Source: JAMCRM01 sp035561075
GTDB lineage: Bacteria; Acidobacteriota; Terriglobia; Bryobacterales; Bryobacteraceae
NCBI GenBank assembly: GCA_035561075.1
Contig: DATMYF010000022.1
Span: forward strand, 14,358-78,357
Direction: 5' to 3'
DNA length: 64,000 bases
How positions within the stretch are numbered: the first letter of the stretch is position 1; each line of letters starts with the position of its first letter. The translations under genes and the position numbers were made by a program. The notes under the pieces are model-generated. The model had not been told where the DNA came from. It searched no databases and was given only the letters and a program-made list of their open reading frames with translations. Positions 26,845-35,399 of this stretch are shown piece after piece.

Positions 26845-28103
26845 CGGCTCCCGCTTCAGCGATCCCCGCTCCTCGACCAGATAAGGCGCCTCCACGGCGC
26901 GCCTGGGGCCGCCTGGGCTGGATCGCGCCGCGTGTCGCAGCGGCATGGCTACTGCTGGACCTGGGGCTCCGGTTCGTGCCCCTTACGTGGTTCCCGCTAC
27001 GCGATTTCCAGATCGCCCGCCGCTGGTTCCCGTTGCATTCGCCGTTCACGCCAAACCTCCGGATCGACTCCAGCTACTTCGAAGGCGACGAAGCCCTTGA
27101 GGGCAACCTTCCACCAACCGAGTCGAGGACGCCCACACGGTTCACCACCGACAGCTTGGGCTTTCGTTCCACGCCCGCGGTGCACCAGGGCGCGTCACCC
27201 GAGGTACTCGTCTTTCGCGGGTTCTCTTTCACGTGGGGTGCGGGCCTCTCCGACGAGGAGGTCCTGCCCGTGGCCCTCGCGCGGGAACTAGGGGTGAACG
27301 TCTACGATGCCGCACGCTTTCACGAAGACCCTGAACTTCCCGCCGACGTGGATCGCCTATTGGCGCGCCTGGGTGCTCGCCCGCGCACCGCGGTTTACGT
27401 TCACCTCGAGCCCAACGGCCACACTCTCGACTGGAATCGCCCGAAAGCCATCGACCGGATGGGAATTGCGATGCTCGGGGAGAGTCGCTACACACCGATC
27501 AAGCAATTTGCCGATTACGCGCAACTGGTCGTCGCCACATGGTTCAGGGTATCGCCGCTCAACATCTTCTGTGTGCGGCTCTACAAGTCGATCTCTAACG
27601 ACCGCCTGCTGCCCAACGTTTATCGACGCGACGTGGCCGAGTTCAGGCTGCCGGATGGCCGTCCTTTCCTGGCGCGGCGCACAGACATGGAGCGCGTTGA
27701 GAGCCGGGTTCCCGAGGACGTCCTACGGGCGAGAGCGGAATACATCTCCTGGTGGCGCGACCAATTGGCCGCACGCGGCATCCAAATGACGGTGCTGCTC
27801 GTGCCCGAAAAGATGTCGGTCTATGGTCCTGCTATGGGACGCCCCGTCCAGGCGAATCCCTTTCTGAACCGGCTGGAGCGGGAACTACTGAGCCACGGCG
27901 TCAAGGTGGTGAACGGACTGCCGTTGCTCTCGCGAGAGGCGCCTGCCGAGCTGGCCGCCGGACGCCTCTTCTATTTCCGGGAAGACCACCACTGGAATGC
28001 ACATGGCGTAGCCCGCCTGAGCCGCGCAGTGGCCGAAGCGCTCCGGAGTTCCGATCCCGCGCTGTACCGCGGTAAGTCCGGCGAGTCCGAGGTTTCCGAG
28101 TAA
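26841..28103 (+). CDS. AlgX/AlgJ-like SGNH-fold protein (putative O-acetylation partner)
   Basis: 420 residues: a cytoplasmic N-terminal stretch, one transmembrane anchor (about 27-46), then a periplasmic SGNH-like domain. The region that normally reads GDSFTxG is here VFRGFSFTWGAGLSDEE (about 130), so the Ser remains but the Asp of GDS is replaced by Phe. The second catalytic block, FREDHHWNAHG near residue 384, keeps the Asp-x-x-His/His arrangement of AlgX/AlgJ. It sits directly before the MBOAT gene, as AlgJ/AlgX do with AlgI, so transfer of acyl groups to the exported polymer is likely. ATGA overlap with the preceding gene. Confidence 0.7.
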   Translation: MTAPASAIPAPRPDKAPPRRAWGRLGWIAPRVAAAWLLLDLGLRFVPLTWFPLRDFQIARRWFPLHSPFTPNLRIDSSYFEGDEALEGNLPPTESRTPTRFTTDSLGFRSTPAVHQGASPEVLVFRGFSFTWGAGLSDEEVLPVALARELGVNVYDAARFHEDPELPADVDRLLARLGARPRTAVYVHLEPNGHTLDWNRPKAIDRMGIAMLGESRYTPIKQFADYAQLVVATWFRVSPLNIFCVRLYKSISNDRLLPNVYRRDVAEFRLPDGRPFLARRTDMERVESRVPEDVLRARAEYISWWRDQLAARGIQMTVLLVPEKMSVYGPAMGRPVQANPFLNRLERELLSHGVKVVNGLPLLSREAPAELAAGRLFYFREDHHWNAHGVARLSRAVAEALRSSDPALYRGKSGESEVSE

Positions 28104-28112
28104 CCAGGGCCC

Positions 28113-29501
28113 ATGCTCTTTAATAGCGCCATTTTCCTGTTTGCCTTCCTGCCGGTTACTTACCTTGTCTTCTGGTCCCTCAAGAGCAAGGACGCGCGGT
28201 ATGTCTGGCTGGCCATTACGGGATACGTCTTTTACGGCTATTGGAACCCCGCCTTCTGCCTGTTGATGGCGTTTTCGACAGTGGTCAGCTATACGGCGGG
28301 CCTGGGATTTCTCAAGTACGGCGACGATCCGAAACGGCGGAAGTGGCTGCTCATTATCCCGGTGACCGTGGACCTGCTGCTGTTGGGCTGGTTCAAGTAC
28401 GTCAATTTTGGAATCGGCATCGCCAACTCCTTTCTGGGCTGGGCCGGCGCGGAGCAACTTCGCCACCTGAACATTATTCTGCCAGTCGGGATTTCGTTCT
28501 ATACTTTCCACACCATCACGTATATCGTGGACTCCTACCGGCGGGTGATTACCCCGACACGCAATATCTTCGAGTTCGCCGCCTACGTGTCGCTGTTCTC
28601 GCAACTCGTGGCCGGTCCCATCGTTCGCTTCCGGGAACTGCAGGAGGATCTGGACGGGATCGACACGAAGGACCGCACCGAGGGCCTCGACGCGGCATGG
28701 TCGTTCTTCATACTGGGGATGGTTCAGAAGGTGCTGCTCGCCGATACGGTGGCGGCCATTATCGACCCGGCGCTGAAGGACACGGCCGCGCTCTCGACCG
28801 CTGGCGCCTGGCTATGCATGCTGGGCTATACCTATCAGCTCTACTTCGACTTCGCGGGATACAGCAACATGGCGGTGGGGCTCGGATTGATGTTCGGAAT
28901 GCACATCCCGCAGAACTTTAACTCGCCGTATAAGGCACTGAACCCGTCTGACTTCTGGCGGCGCTGGCACATCTCGCTCTCCCGCTGCCTGCGCGATTAC
29001 CTCTATATCGCGCTCGGTGGAAACCGCGGCGGAGAGAGCAAGACCTACCGGAACCTGATGATCACGATGGTCCTGGGCGGCCTGTGGCACGGCGCAGCCT
29101 GGACTTTCGTAATCTGGGGTGCGTACCACGGGTTGTTGCTAGCCCTCTACCGCCGCTTCTCTTCCTACTGGGATCCGCTGCCCCCGCTGCTGCAGCGTGT
29201 TGGAATGTTCTTCCTGGTCATCGTGGGCTGGACCGTCTTCCGGGCCGAGAATATGTCCCACGCATTCGCGCTGCTCGGCCGCATGCTGACGCCACATACG
29301 GGTATCGAACCGGTCGGCGCACCCCTTCTTCTGGCCGCTGTGGCCCTGTGCGCCTCGTTCGCGCACTTCGGCCCGAACTCGTTTCAGATGCAGCACCGGT
29401 GGCAGCCCGCCGCGGCTTGGTCGCTTGCCGCCCTGTTTGTCGGCTGCATCATCCGGATCTATGGCGGCGAAAAGTCGCCCTTCCTGTATTTCCAATTCTA
29501 A
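28113..29501 (+). CDS. MBOAT-family O-acyltransferase (AlgI-like)
   Basis: 462-residue polytopic protein of the AlgI/DltB type. Family marks are the N-terminus MLFNSAIFLFAFLPVTYLVFW, PVGISFYTFHTITYIVDSYR, NPSDFWRRWHISLSRCLRDYLYI and the invariant His in GGLWHGAAW (about 325). These proteins pass acyl groups, usually acetyl, across the inner membrane to a periplasmic acceptor protein. The adjacent AlgX-like gene is the likely partner, giving a two-component acylation module for the polymer. Confidence 0.92.
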   Translation: MLFNSAIFLFAFLPVTYLVFWSLKSKDARYVWLAITGYVFYGYWNPAFCLLMAFSTVVSYTAGLGFLKYGDDPKRRKWLLIIPVTVDLLLLGWFKYVNFGIGIANSFLGWAGAEQLRHLNIILPVGISFYTFHTITYIVDSYRRVITPTRNIFEFAAYVSLFSQLVAGPIVRFRELQEDLDGIDTKDRTEGLDAAWSFFILGMVQKVLLADTVAAIIDPALKDTAALSTAGAWLCMLGYTYQLYFDFAGYSNMAVGLGLMFGMHIPQNFNSPYKALNPSDFWRRWHISLSRCLRDYLYIALGGNRGGESKTYRNLMITMVLGGLWHGAAWTFVIWGAYHGLLLALYRRFSSYWDPLPPLLQRVGMFFLVIVGWTVFRAENMSHAFALLGRMLTPHTGIEPVGAPLLLAAVALCASFAHFGPNSFQMQHRWQPAAAWSLAALFVGCIIRIYGGEKSPFLYFQF

Positions 29502-29516
29502 GGTCGGAGAAATCCC

Positions 29517-30326
29517 TTGCTGCAACGGGCTTTGGCGGCGCTGCTGAGAAACACACCTTACTTCCGGGGCAAGCCGCGGCTCGTAGCGAGCGTGGTCCCG
29601 AACCTCGGGATGCGCCAGGCCCGGGTGTTCGGCATGCGTGTGCAACTGGATTTGCATGACACCATTCAGCGCGATATCTACGGTGGCTTATACGAGCCAT
29701 GGGAGACGCGGTGGATCAGATCGTACCTCAAGCCGGGGATGACGTTCGTGGACGTGGGAGCGAACGTTGGATACTTCACCTGGCTGGCGGCGTCTCTGGC
29801 AGGCCCTTCCGGGCGGGTGTTCGCCTTCGAGCCCAGTGCCCTGGCCTTCAAGAAACTACAGGCGGTAGTCGCCGGAAGCGGCACGTCGTCGGTCTTGTGC
29901 CAGAATATGGCGGTCAGTGACCACGAGGGCGAGTTGCTGTTGCACGTCCCGCCCGAGTCGTCCGGCAATCACAACGCCAGCGTCATCGAGTACTGCGGTG
30001 AGATGACCGAGGTCAAGGTTCCGGCCACCACCCTTGACCGCTTCTTCAAGACCCACGGCGTCAACCGCGTCGACCTGCTGAAGGCCGACGTGGAGGGGCA
30101 CGAACTCTGCGTGTTCAAGGGAATGGAAGCCGCCGCCCGGGCCGGCGCCGTTCGGGCCGTGTTGTGCGAGTTCAATCCCGATCTCCTGCCTCTGGCAGGA
30201 GCCAGTGTCGCCCAACTTGAGGAATGGTTTACCGCTACAGGCTTCGAGTGCGTGACGCGGTTCCCGTCCAAATGGGGACCCGTGGCCAACAGGTTGTTCT
30301 TCTATCGAGGAGGAAGACAAGCGTGA
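29517..30326 (+). CDS. FkbM-family SAM-dependent methyltransferase
   Basis: 269-residue FkbM-type O-methyltransferase. SAM motif I is TFVDVGANVGYFTWLA (about 75-90), the acidic loop is FAFEPSALAFKKL, and the conserved C-terminal block is DLLKADVEGHELCVFKG. FkbM enzymes methylate sugar or polyketide hydroxyls; here an O-methyl decoration of a sugar is likely. TTG 29517 follows AGGTCGGAGA by 6 bases. The gene ends in a GTGA overlap with the nucleotidyltransferase. Confidence 0.85.
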   Translation: MLQRALAALLRNTPYFRGKPRLVASVVPNLGMRQARVFGMRVQLDLHDTIQRDIYGGLYEPWETRWIRSYLKPGMTFVDVGANVGYFTWLAASLAGPSGRVFAFEPSALAFKKLQAVVAGSGTSSVLCQNMAVSDHEGELLLHVPPESSGNHNASVIEYCGEMTEVKVPATTLDRFFKTHGVNRVDLLKADVEGHELCVFKGMEAAARAGAVRAVLCEFNPDLLPLAGASVAQLEEWFTATGFECVTRFPSKWGPVANRLFFYRGGRQA

Positions 30327-31153
30327 AAGTCGTTTTATTCTGCGGCGGAATGGGACTGAGGCTGAGGGATTACTCGGAGAATGTTCCCAAGCCCATGGTG
30401 CCAATCGGGTACCGCCCGATTCTGTGGCACATTATGAAGTACTACGCGCATTACGGGCACAAGGATTTCGTTCTGGCACTAGGGTACAAAGCCGATGCTA
30501 TCAAGGAGTACTTCCTCCGCTACGACGAGTGCGTGTCCAACGATTTCGTCCTCTCGGGTGGCGGCAAGAGCGTCGAATTGATCGACAGCGACATCCGCGA
30601 TTGGCGAATTACCTTCGTGGATACCGGGGTACGAAGCGGGATCGGCCGCCGCCTGAAGTTGGTGCAGCCGTACCTGGAAGGTGAGGACACGTTCCTGGCA
30701 AACTACGCGGATAACCTCACGGATTGCCCGCTTCCGGTGATTTGCGATCGGTTCGTCGCCGGGAACAAGGTCTGCACGCTTTTGGCGGCGCGGCCGCGGC
30801 TGAGCTTTCATGTTGTGGCCGTTGACGGCGCCTCCACCGTCAGCGGCATCCACCCCATGAGTTCCGCGGGCCTGTGGATTAATGGCGGCTACTTCGCCTT
30901 CAAACGACGGATTTTCGACTATCTGAACCTAGGCGACGACCTGGTTGGCGACGCCTTTCCGGCCCTGATCCGTGACGGCGAAGTGAACGCATACTCCCAC
31001 GAAGGTTTCTGGGCCAGCATGGAAACGTTCAAGGACCGACAGGAACTTGAGGATCTGTACGTGCGCGGCGAAGCGCCGTGGGCGGTTTGGGAGTCCGCGA
31101 AGGCGGCCATCAGGGCCCGGGGGAACAATCATGTTGCCGCTTCGCTTAGGTAG
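30323..31153 (+). CDS. Sugar-phosphate nucleotidyltransferase (glucose-1-phosphate cytidylyltransferase-like)
   Basis: 276-residue GT-A nucleotidyltransferase resembling RfbF/DdhA: CGGMGLRLRDYSENVPKPMVP at the N-terminus, YADNLTD as the metal-site Asp motif, and a C-terminal HEGFWASMETFKDRQEL, which is close to the CDP-glucose synthase ending. It probably activates a hexose-1-phosphate with CTP or another NTP. GTG 30323 overlaps the previous stop and has GAGGAGGAAG upstream. No CDP-glucose 4,6-dehydratase is visible nearby. The CDP-paratose epimerase-like gene at 41655 is the only possible follow-up enzyme here. Confidence 0.8.
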   Translation: MKVVLFCGGMGLRLRDYSENVPKPMVPIGYRPILWHIMKYYAHYGHKDFVLALGYKADAIKEYFLRYDECVSNDFVLSGGGKSVELIDSDIRDWRITFVDTGVRSGIGRRLKLVQPYLEGEDTFLANYADNLTDCPLPVICDRFVAGNKVCTLLAARPRLSFHVVAVDGASTVSGIHPMSSAGLWINGGYFAFKRRIFDYLNLGDDLVGDAFPALIRDGEVNAYSHEGFWASMETFKDRQELEDLYVRGEAPWAVWESAKAAIRARGNNHVAASLR

Positions 31154-31781
31154 CGCCGGGGCACCGCTTCGCATCCTATGCGTGGGGGCGCACTGCGACG
31201 ATATCGAGATCGGGTGCGGCGGTACGATCATGCGGCTGCTGGAGTGCCACCCCGGTTCGGTCGTCCGCTGGGTAGTGTTCACCTCCGGCGGCAACAGGGC
31301 AGCGGAGGCCGAAGCCAGCGCGCGTCTCTTTCTGGAGCGTGCCGGCGAGAGCCACGTCGAAGTGCTTGCTTTCCGCGATGCTTTCCTGCCCTACACCGGC
31401 GTGGAAGTAAAGGAGCGCTTTGAGAGCCTGAAGCAAGCCGCGCCCGATGTTATATTCACGCACTGCCGCGAAGACCTGCACCAGGATCACCGCTTTCTGA
31501 ACGAACTTACCTGGAGCACCTTTCGCAACGATCTGATCCTTGAGTACGAGATACCCAAGTACGACGGCGACATGGGGCGGCCGAATTTCTTCGTGCCCCT
31601 CACCGAGCCGTTGGCCGTCCGCAAGGTGCGCTATATCGTGGATTCATTCCAGTCGCAGAACGGGCGCCATTGGTTCAGCGAAGACCTGTTTCTATCGCTG
31701 CTGCGGCTGCGGGCTATCGAGTGCGGCGGTTCAGACCGATACGCCGAAGCCTTCTACTGCCGCAAGGGAATCCTCATATGA
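31131..31781 (+). CDS. PIG-L/LmbE-family deacetylase
   Basis: 216-residue zinc-dependent N-deacetylase family member. The first zinc motif is AHCDDIEIGCGG (family AHPDD, with Cys in place of Pro). The second site is THCREDLHQDH, giving the His for zinc and the general acid/base cluster. PIG-L enzymes remove acetyl from GlcNAc-type residues. In an exopolysaccharide cluster it may deacetylate an amino sugar on the precursor. ATG 31131 is inside the end of the previous gene (23-base overlap). Confidence 0.85.
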   Translation: MLPLRLGSAGAPLRILCVGAHCDDIEIGCGGTIMRLLECHPGSVVRWVVFTSGGNRAAEAEASARLFLERAGESHVEVLAFRDAFLPYTGVEVKERFESLKQAAPDVIFTHCREDLHQDHRFLNELTWSTFRNDLILEYEIPKYDGDMGRPNFFVPLTEPLAVRKVRYIVDSFQSQNGRHWFSEDLFLSLLRLRAIECGGSDRYAEAFYCRKGILI

Positions 31782-32695
31782 CCCGCCCGATAAACGACCG
31801 TGACCTCAGCGTGGTCATCCCCGCATATCGCTGCGCGACGTTTCTGCCGGCCGCCATCGCCAGCGCGTTACGCTCGCCCGCGGTGGAAGTAATTATTGCC
31901 GAGAACTCCAGTGATGATGACACCCTGGCGGTCGCGCGCGCCTGGCGGGACCGCTACCCGGACCGTATCCGTATTCTGGAGACATCGAGGACCATCCCCG
32001 TCGTGGGGGCCAACCTGAACCGCGGCTTCCGCGAGGTGCGGACACCGTTTGCCATGCGGGTAGACGGCGACGACATCGCATTAACCAGTCATATCGGCCA
32101 CGCGATCGCGCGCTTCAAGGCCGACGACAAGTTGGGCGTCGTCAGCGGCCTGTACACTAATATCCGCGCGACTGAGCACACCGATCCATCCCATGCTCCC
32201 GCCGACCCGGAAATCCCGCCCGAGGGCTATCGGCAACTCTCGGGAGTCGAGGCCGGCAGGTTCGTACTTGGCTGGGACCCTTCGCTTGCATCCACCGGAA
32301 CCATCTTCCGCATGGAGGCGTGGAATGAGGTGGGAGGCTTCGACCCGACACTCACGTGGGGCGAGGATTGGGAACTGTGGTTCCGCATCGCCCGCCACTG
32401 GTCGATAGGCTACTTCACGTCTCCCATCACTCTCTACCGGTCCAACACCACCGGCCTCACGTCCGGCCATTTGCAGCAGGACCGGTTGTGTTTCCAGTAT
32501 GACTATATCTACACAGCCGCGAGAAGGCTCTGGCCGGAACGCGAGCTGCGCGCGCAGTTCCGGAGGGCTTTCTTCCGGAGCGCCCGCACGTACTGTGGTT
32601 CGGCACTGCGAGCCGTCGAGCGCCGACGTTTCGCAGAAGTCCCGGGAAGGGCCGTTCGCGGAATACTGGGACTGGCCAGGGCAGCCGCGATATGA
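31778..32695 (+). CDS. Glycosyltransferase family 2
   Basis: 305-residue GT-A transferase; last gene of the long plus-strand cluster. The N-terminus is LSVVIPAYRCATFLPAAI, followed by ENSSDDDTLAVA and the DxD-type motif MRVDGDDIAL. A later acidic motif WGEDWELWFRI is typical of the catalytic base in GT2. ATG 31778 overlaps the previous stop (ATGA). Only 8 bases separate its stop from the stop of the converging beta-helix gene, with no hairpin between them. Confidence 0.85.
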   Translation: MTRPINDRDLSVVIPAYRCATFLPAAIASALRSPAVEVIIAENSSDDDTLAVARAWRDRYPDRIRILETSRTIPVVGANLNRGFREVRTPFAMRVDGDDIALTSHIGHAIARFKADDKLGVVSGLYTNIRATEHTDPSHAPADPEIPPEGYRQLSGVEAGRFVLGWDPSLASTGTIFRMEAWNEVGGFDPTLTWGEDWELWFRIARHWSIGYFTSPITLYRSNTTGLTSGHLQQDRLCFQYDYIYTAARRLWPERELRAQFRRAFFRSARTYCGSALRAVERRRFAEVPGRAVRGILGLARAAAI

Positions 32696-32703
32696 ATGCT
32701 GAG

Positions 32704-34089
32704 CTACTGCTTCAGGCAGACGACAGACGGCTGCGCGAGCCGGAGCGGCCGGTTGTCCCGCAACAGGCCCATGCGATTCTCGATGAAGCAGTTCGCATTC
32801 ACCCTCACGTCTCGAATTGTATTCGCAGTTGCTTTTTCGTCGATGAATACACCGAAGCCGTTCAGCTTTGCCAACGAGTTCGAGTGAATGAAGACCCGGT
32901 CAATGGTGCCGCCGTTGGTCTGCAGCAGAATGCCGTTCTCGGTTTGCCCGCGGATTTGATTACTCGCGATCTCGAAATCCCGGATGGCCATGCCCTTGTC
33001 GGCGAGCACCCGGATGCCGTTGAAGAACTTACCCGGTCCGTCGTTTTCGATATGATTGCCGCCGATGAACACCCCACTGGCGCTGCACACGAAAGTGATG
33101 CCGGCCTGCACACTGTTTCGGATTGTGTTGTCCACGATGCGCCCGCTGAACGGACCGCGCGCCACGTAGACACCGGATTCGATCTCGCCTTCGAGTGTAT
33201 TGTTCCGGATGAGAAACGTCTCATGGTTGTTGGGCTCCGATCCGATCTGGATTCCCCCGCCGCTGTACCGGCCGCCAATCCCCTTGAAGCTGTTGCTCTC
33301 GATCCTCGTGGTCCCGCCCGCGCTGGCAGGGGCCACCACCTTCACGCCCGACCAAATAAGCTTCTCCCCGGTGTTGCCTTCGATGATCGGCGAGAATGCG
33401 TGCGCCACAATTGCGGTTCCTCCGATATTGAGGAAGCGGTTATCCGAGACGTAAGGAAACGATTCGTAGTAAGCACTCGATTCGTTCCCCAGCCAGATAC
33501 CCCGCGTGGCATCCACAATGTTTCCGCTCGGATCGTAAAGAACCCCGGTATTGGTAATGCTGTTGCCTGTGTAGCGGTTGTCACGATTGGCCATCCCGAC
33601 AATCGCCGCCTGGGCGGGGTAGCCGATGTTACTGATCACGTTATCCCGCACCGTGGTCATTGTGCAGGACTCGAGGCCGATCGCCGCCACCCCACGGTTG
33701 CGGCCTTCGATTACGAGGTCCCGGATGGTGCAGCCGAAGCAGGACGCTACGCTGAACATAACGCGCGTATTGGTCGAGCCGAGCGCCGTGAAGCCGCCGC
33801 CGTTAACCCCTCTAACCGTGACGTGAGCCTTGCCGCGCAGCGTAATGCCGGAGGGGCCGATGCCCGCGACGCACGGTACCAGCAGGGTGCTCCCGTCCGG
33901 CAACGCATCGATTGCGGCCTGCACGGCGCCGGCATCGTCCCCGCCGCCGCATTCGGCTCCAAATGTGCGGATGTCGAGTTCGTAGGAGGCCGGAGAGGCT
34001 TCCTGCTGCACGGATTCCTGGGGAAGGCAGCGCGGAACGAATACCATGGCAGCAACTGCAAACGCGCGGATGAGAACGTTCGAGTGCAT
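32704..34089 (-). CDS. Secreted right-handed parallel beta-helix protein
   Basis: 461 residues, read leftwards. It has a signal peptide (MHSNVLIRAFAVAAMVF) and then a pectate-lyase-like beta-helix with many Asn-rich turns (ESNSFKG, RNNTLEG, DNTIRNS). Its N-terminal cap has the 'GGGDDAGAVQAAIDALPDGSTLLVP' type of opening (written in parts: GGGDDAGAVQAAI, then LPDGSTLLVP), common in secreted lyases and epimerases. Several Cys pairs are present. It is clearly paralogous to the N-terminal half of 38062-41244 (for example ATRGIWLGNES, SGGGIQIGSE). It may cut, epimerise or bind the exopolysaccharide; no catalytic residue can be assigned. ATG 34089 is chosen over 34119 because it begins at the signal peptide. 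Confidence 0.8.
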   Translation of the reverse strand: MHSNVLIRAFAVAAMVFVPRCLPQESVQQEASPASYELDIRTFGAECGGGDDAGAVQAAIDALPDGSTLLVPCVAGIGPSGITLRGKAHVTVRGVNGGGFTALGSTNTRVMFSVASCFGCTIRDLVIEGRNRGVAAIGLESCTMTTVRDNVISNIGYPAQAAIVGMANRDNRYTGNSITNTGVLYDPSGNIVDATRGIWLGNESSAYYESFPYVSDNRFLNIGGTAIVAHAFSPIIEGNTGEKLIWSGVKVVAPASAGGTTRIESNSFKGIGGRYSGGGIQIGSEPNNHETFLIRNNTLEGEIESGVYVARGPFSGRIVDNTIRNSVQAGITFVCSASGVFIGGNHIENDGPGKFFNGIRVLADKGMAIRDFEIASNQIRGQTENGILLQTNGGTIDRVFIHSNSLAKLNGFGVFIDEKATANTIRDVRVNANCFIENRMGLLRDNRPLRLAQPSVVCLKQ

Positions 34090-34193
34090 AGGCCGTTGCG
34101 GTTTAGTATGGCATAACACTTGTGAGTTTGTATATCTTTATGTAACATTCATTCGGATGTTTCTCTACACTGGAACTATAACGCGAGGTGTCT

Positions 34194-35399
34194 TTGGCGG
34201 ACTTATATAAACTTGCAGTGCTCGTATCGCATCCAATTCAATATCAGGTACCACTATACCGTGCGTTGGCCGCACATCCCAGCGTGGATCTCCATGTCTT
34301 CTTCGGCTGCCGCACGGGGCTCGACACCTATACGGATCCGGAATTCGGCATGGAACTGAGCTGGGACATTCCGTTGCTCGACGGCTACCGCCACTCCTTC
34401 CTGAATAATTGGAATCGCAACCCGGACCCCAACCGCTTCTCGGGGGTACTTAACCCCGGTGTGCTGCGGATACTGCGGGGCTTCGACGCCGTCTGGGTGC
34501 ACGGCTGGTCGCACGCGACGGACTGGATTGCATTCGCCGGTGCGTTCTTGGGCGGTACTCCTGTGCTCTTGCGGGGCGAGTCGAACGGCTTGCGCGAGCC
34601 GCATGGACTGCGGGGTGTTGCAAAGCGTCTCATTTTGGGAAGGCTGCTCCGGAGTTCCGCCTGCTTGCTGGCCGCCGGCACCCGGAACGCCGCGTTCTAT
34701 CGCAGCTACGGAATTCCTCCTGACCGCATTTTTGACGCACCTTACACCGTGGACAACGATTTCTTTATCGCGCGTGCGAAGGAGTTGCACCCGTGCAGGG
34801 CCGCGTTGCGAGATCGGGAGGGCATCGCACCGGATCTTCCAGTAGTGTTGTTCTGCGGCAAATTGGTGGAGCGCAAGCGCCCTATGGACCTCTTGCGTGC
34901 CTTCGCCTCCGCTTCTGCTCAGGCGCCCGCTTCCCTGGTATTCATCGGTACGGGAGAACAGCAGCCGGCGCTCGAACGGTTTGTCGCCGAGCACCATGTT
35001 ACCAACGTGCATTTCCTCGGGTTCCGAAACCAGGCCGAAATTTCCGCTTGTTACGCCCTCGCGGACCTCTTCGTGCTGCCTTCGACAAACGAGCCCTGGG
35101 GTCTCGTGGTGAACGAGGCCATGTGCTTCGGCCTGCCGGTGATTGTCTCCGACATGGTGGGGGCCGCACCGGACTTGGTGCACGAGGGCGTTAACGGATA
35201 TGTCTTCCCGGCGGGCGACGTTGAGAATCTGTCCGCCCGCCTACTCTCCGTGCTCTCGGATGAGAATCTGCGACAACAAATGTCGCGGCGTTCGCTTGAA
35301 ATCGTGGAACAATGGGGCATTCCCCAAACCGCCGCCGGAATCGTGGCGGCTGTGCGGCATGCCGCGGCACGCCGCAACTCTGGAGGGAGATATGGCTAA
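34194..35399 (+). CDS. Glycosyltransferase family 4
   Basis: About 401 residues, GT-B fold. The N-terminus is LAVLVSHPIQYQVPLYRAL. The donor half holds VLFCGKLVERKRPMDLLRAF and the complete E(x7)E site PSTNEPWGLVVNEAMCFGLPVI. TTG 34194 is preferred over GTG 34188: the GAGG at 34185-34188 overlaps that GTG but is well placed, 5 bases before TTG 34194. It is separated from the main cluster by the reversed beta-helix gene. Its last 8 bases overlap the start of the glycoside-hydrolase-like gene, suggesting coexpression. Confidence 0.83.
   Translation: MADLYKLAVLVSHPIQYQVPLYRALAAHPSVDLHVFFGCRTGLDTYTDPEFGMELSWDIPLLDGYRHSFLNNWNRNPDPNRFSGVLNPGVLRILRGFDAVWVHGWSHATDWIAFAGAFLGGTPVLLRGESNGLREPHGLRGVAKRLILGRLLRSSACLLAAGTRNAAFYRSYGIPPDRIFDAPYTVDNDFFIARAKELHPCRAALRDREGIAPDLPVVLFCGKLVERKRPMDLLRAFASASAQAPASLVFIGTGEQQPALERFVAEHHVTNVHFLGFRNQAEISACYALADLFVLPSTNEPWGLVVNEAMCFGLPVIVSDMVGAAPDLVHEGVNGYVFPAGDVENLSARLLSVLSDENLRQQMSRRSLEIVEQWGIPQTAAGIVAAVRHAAARRNSGGRYG

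Noticed and set aside
32692..34116. A 474-codon open frame on the plus strand opposite the first beta-helix gene.
   Set aside because: It is another GC-driven shadow. The minus-strand reading has a signal peptide, beta-helix repeats and a paralogue.
34188..34190. GTG at 34188 as start of the GT4 gene.
   Set aside because: The GAGG motif overlaps this codon. TTG 34194 lies at the proper distance.
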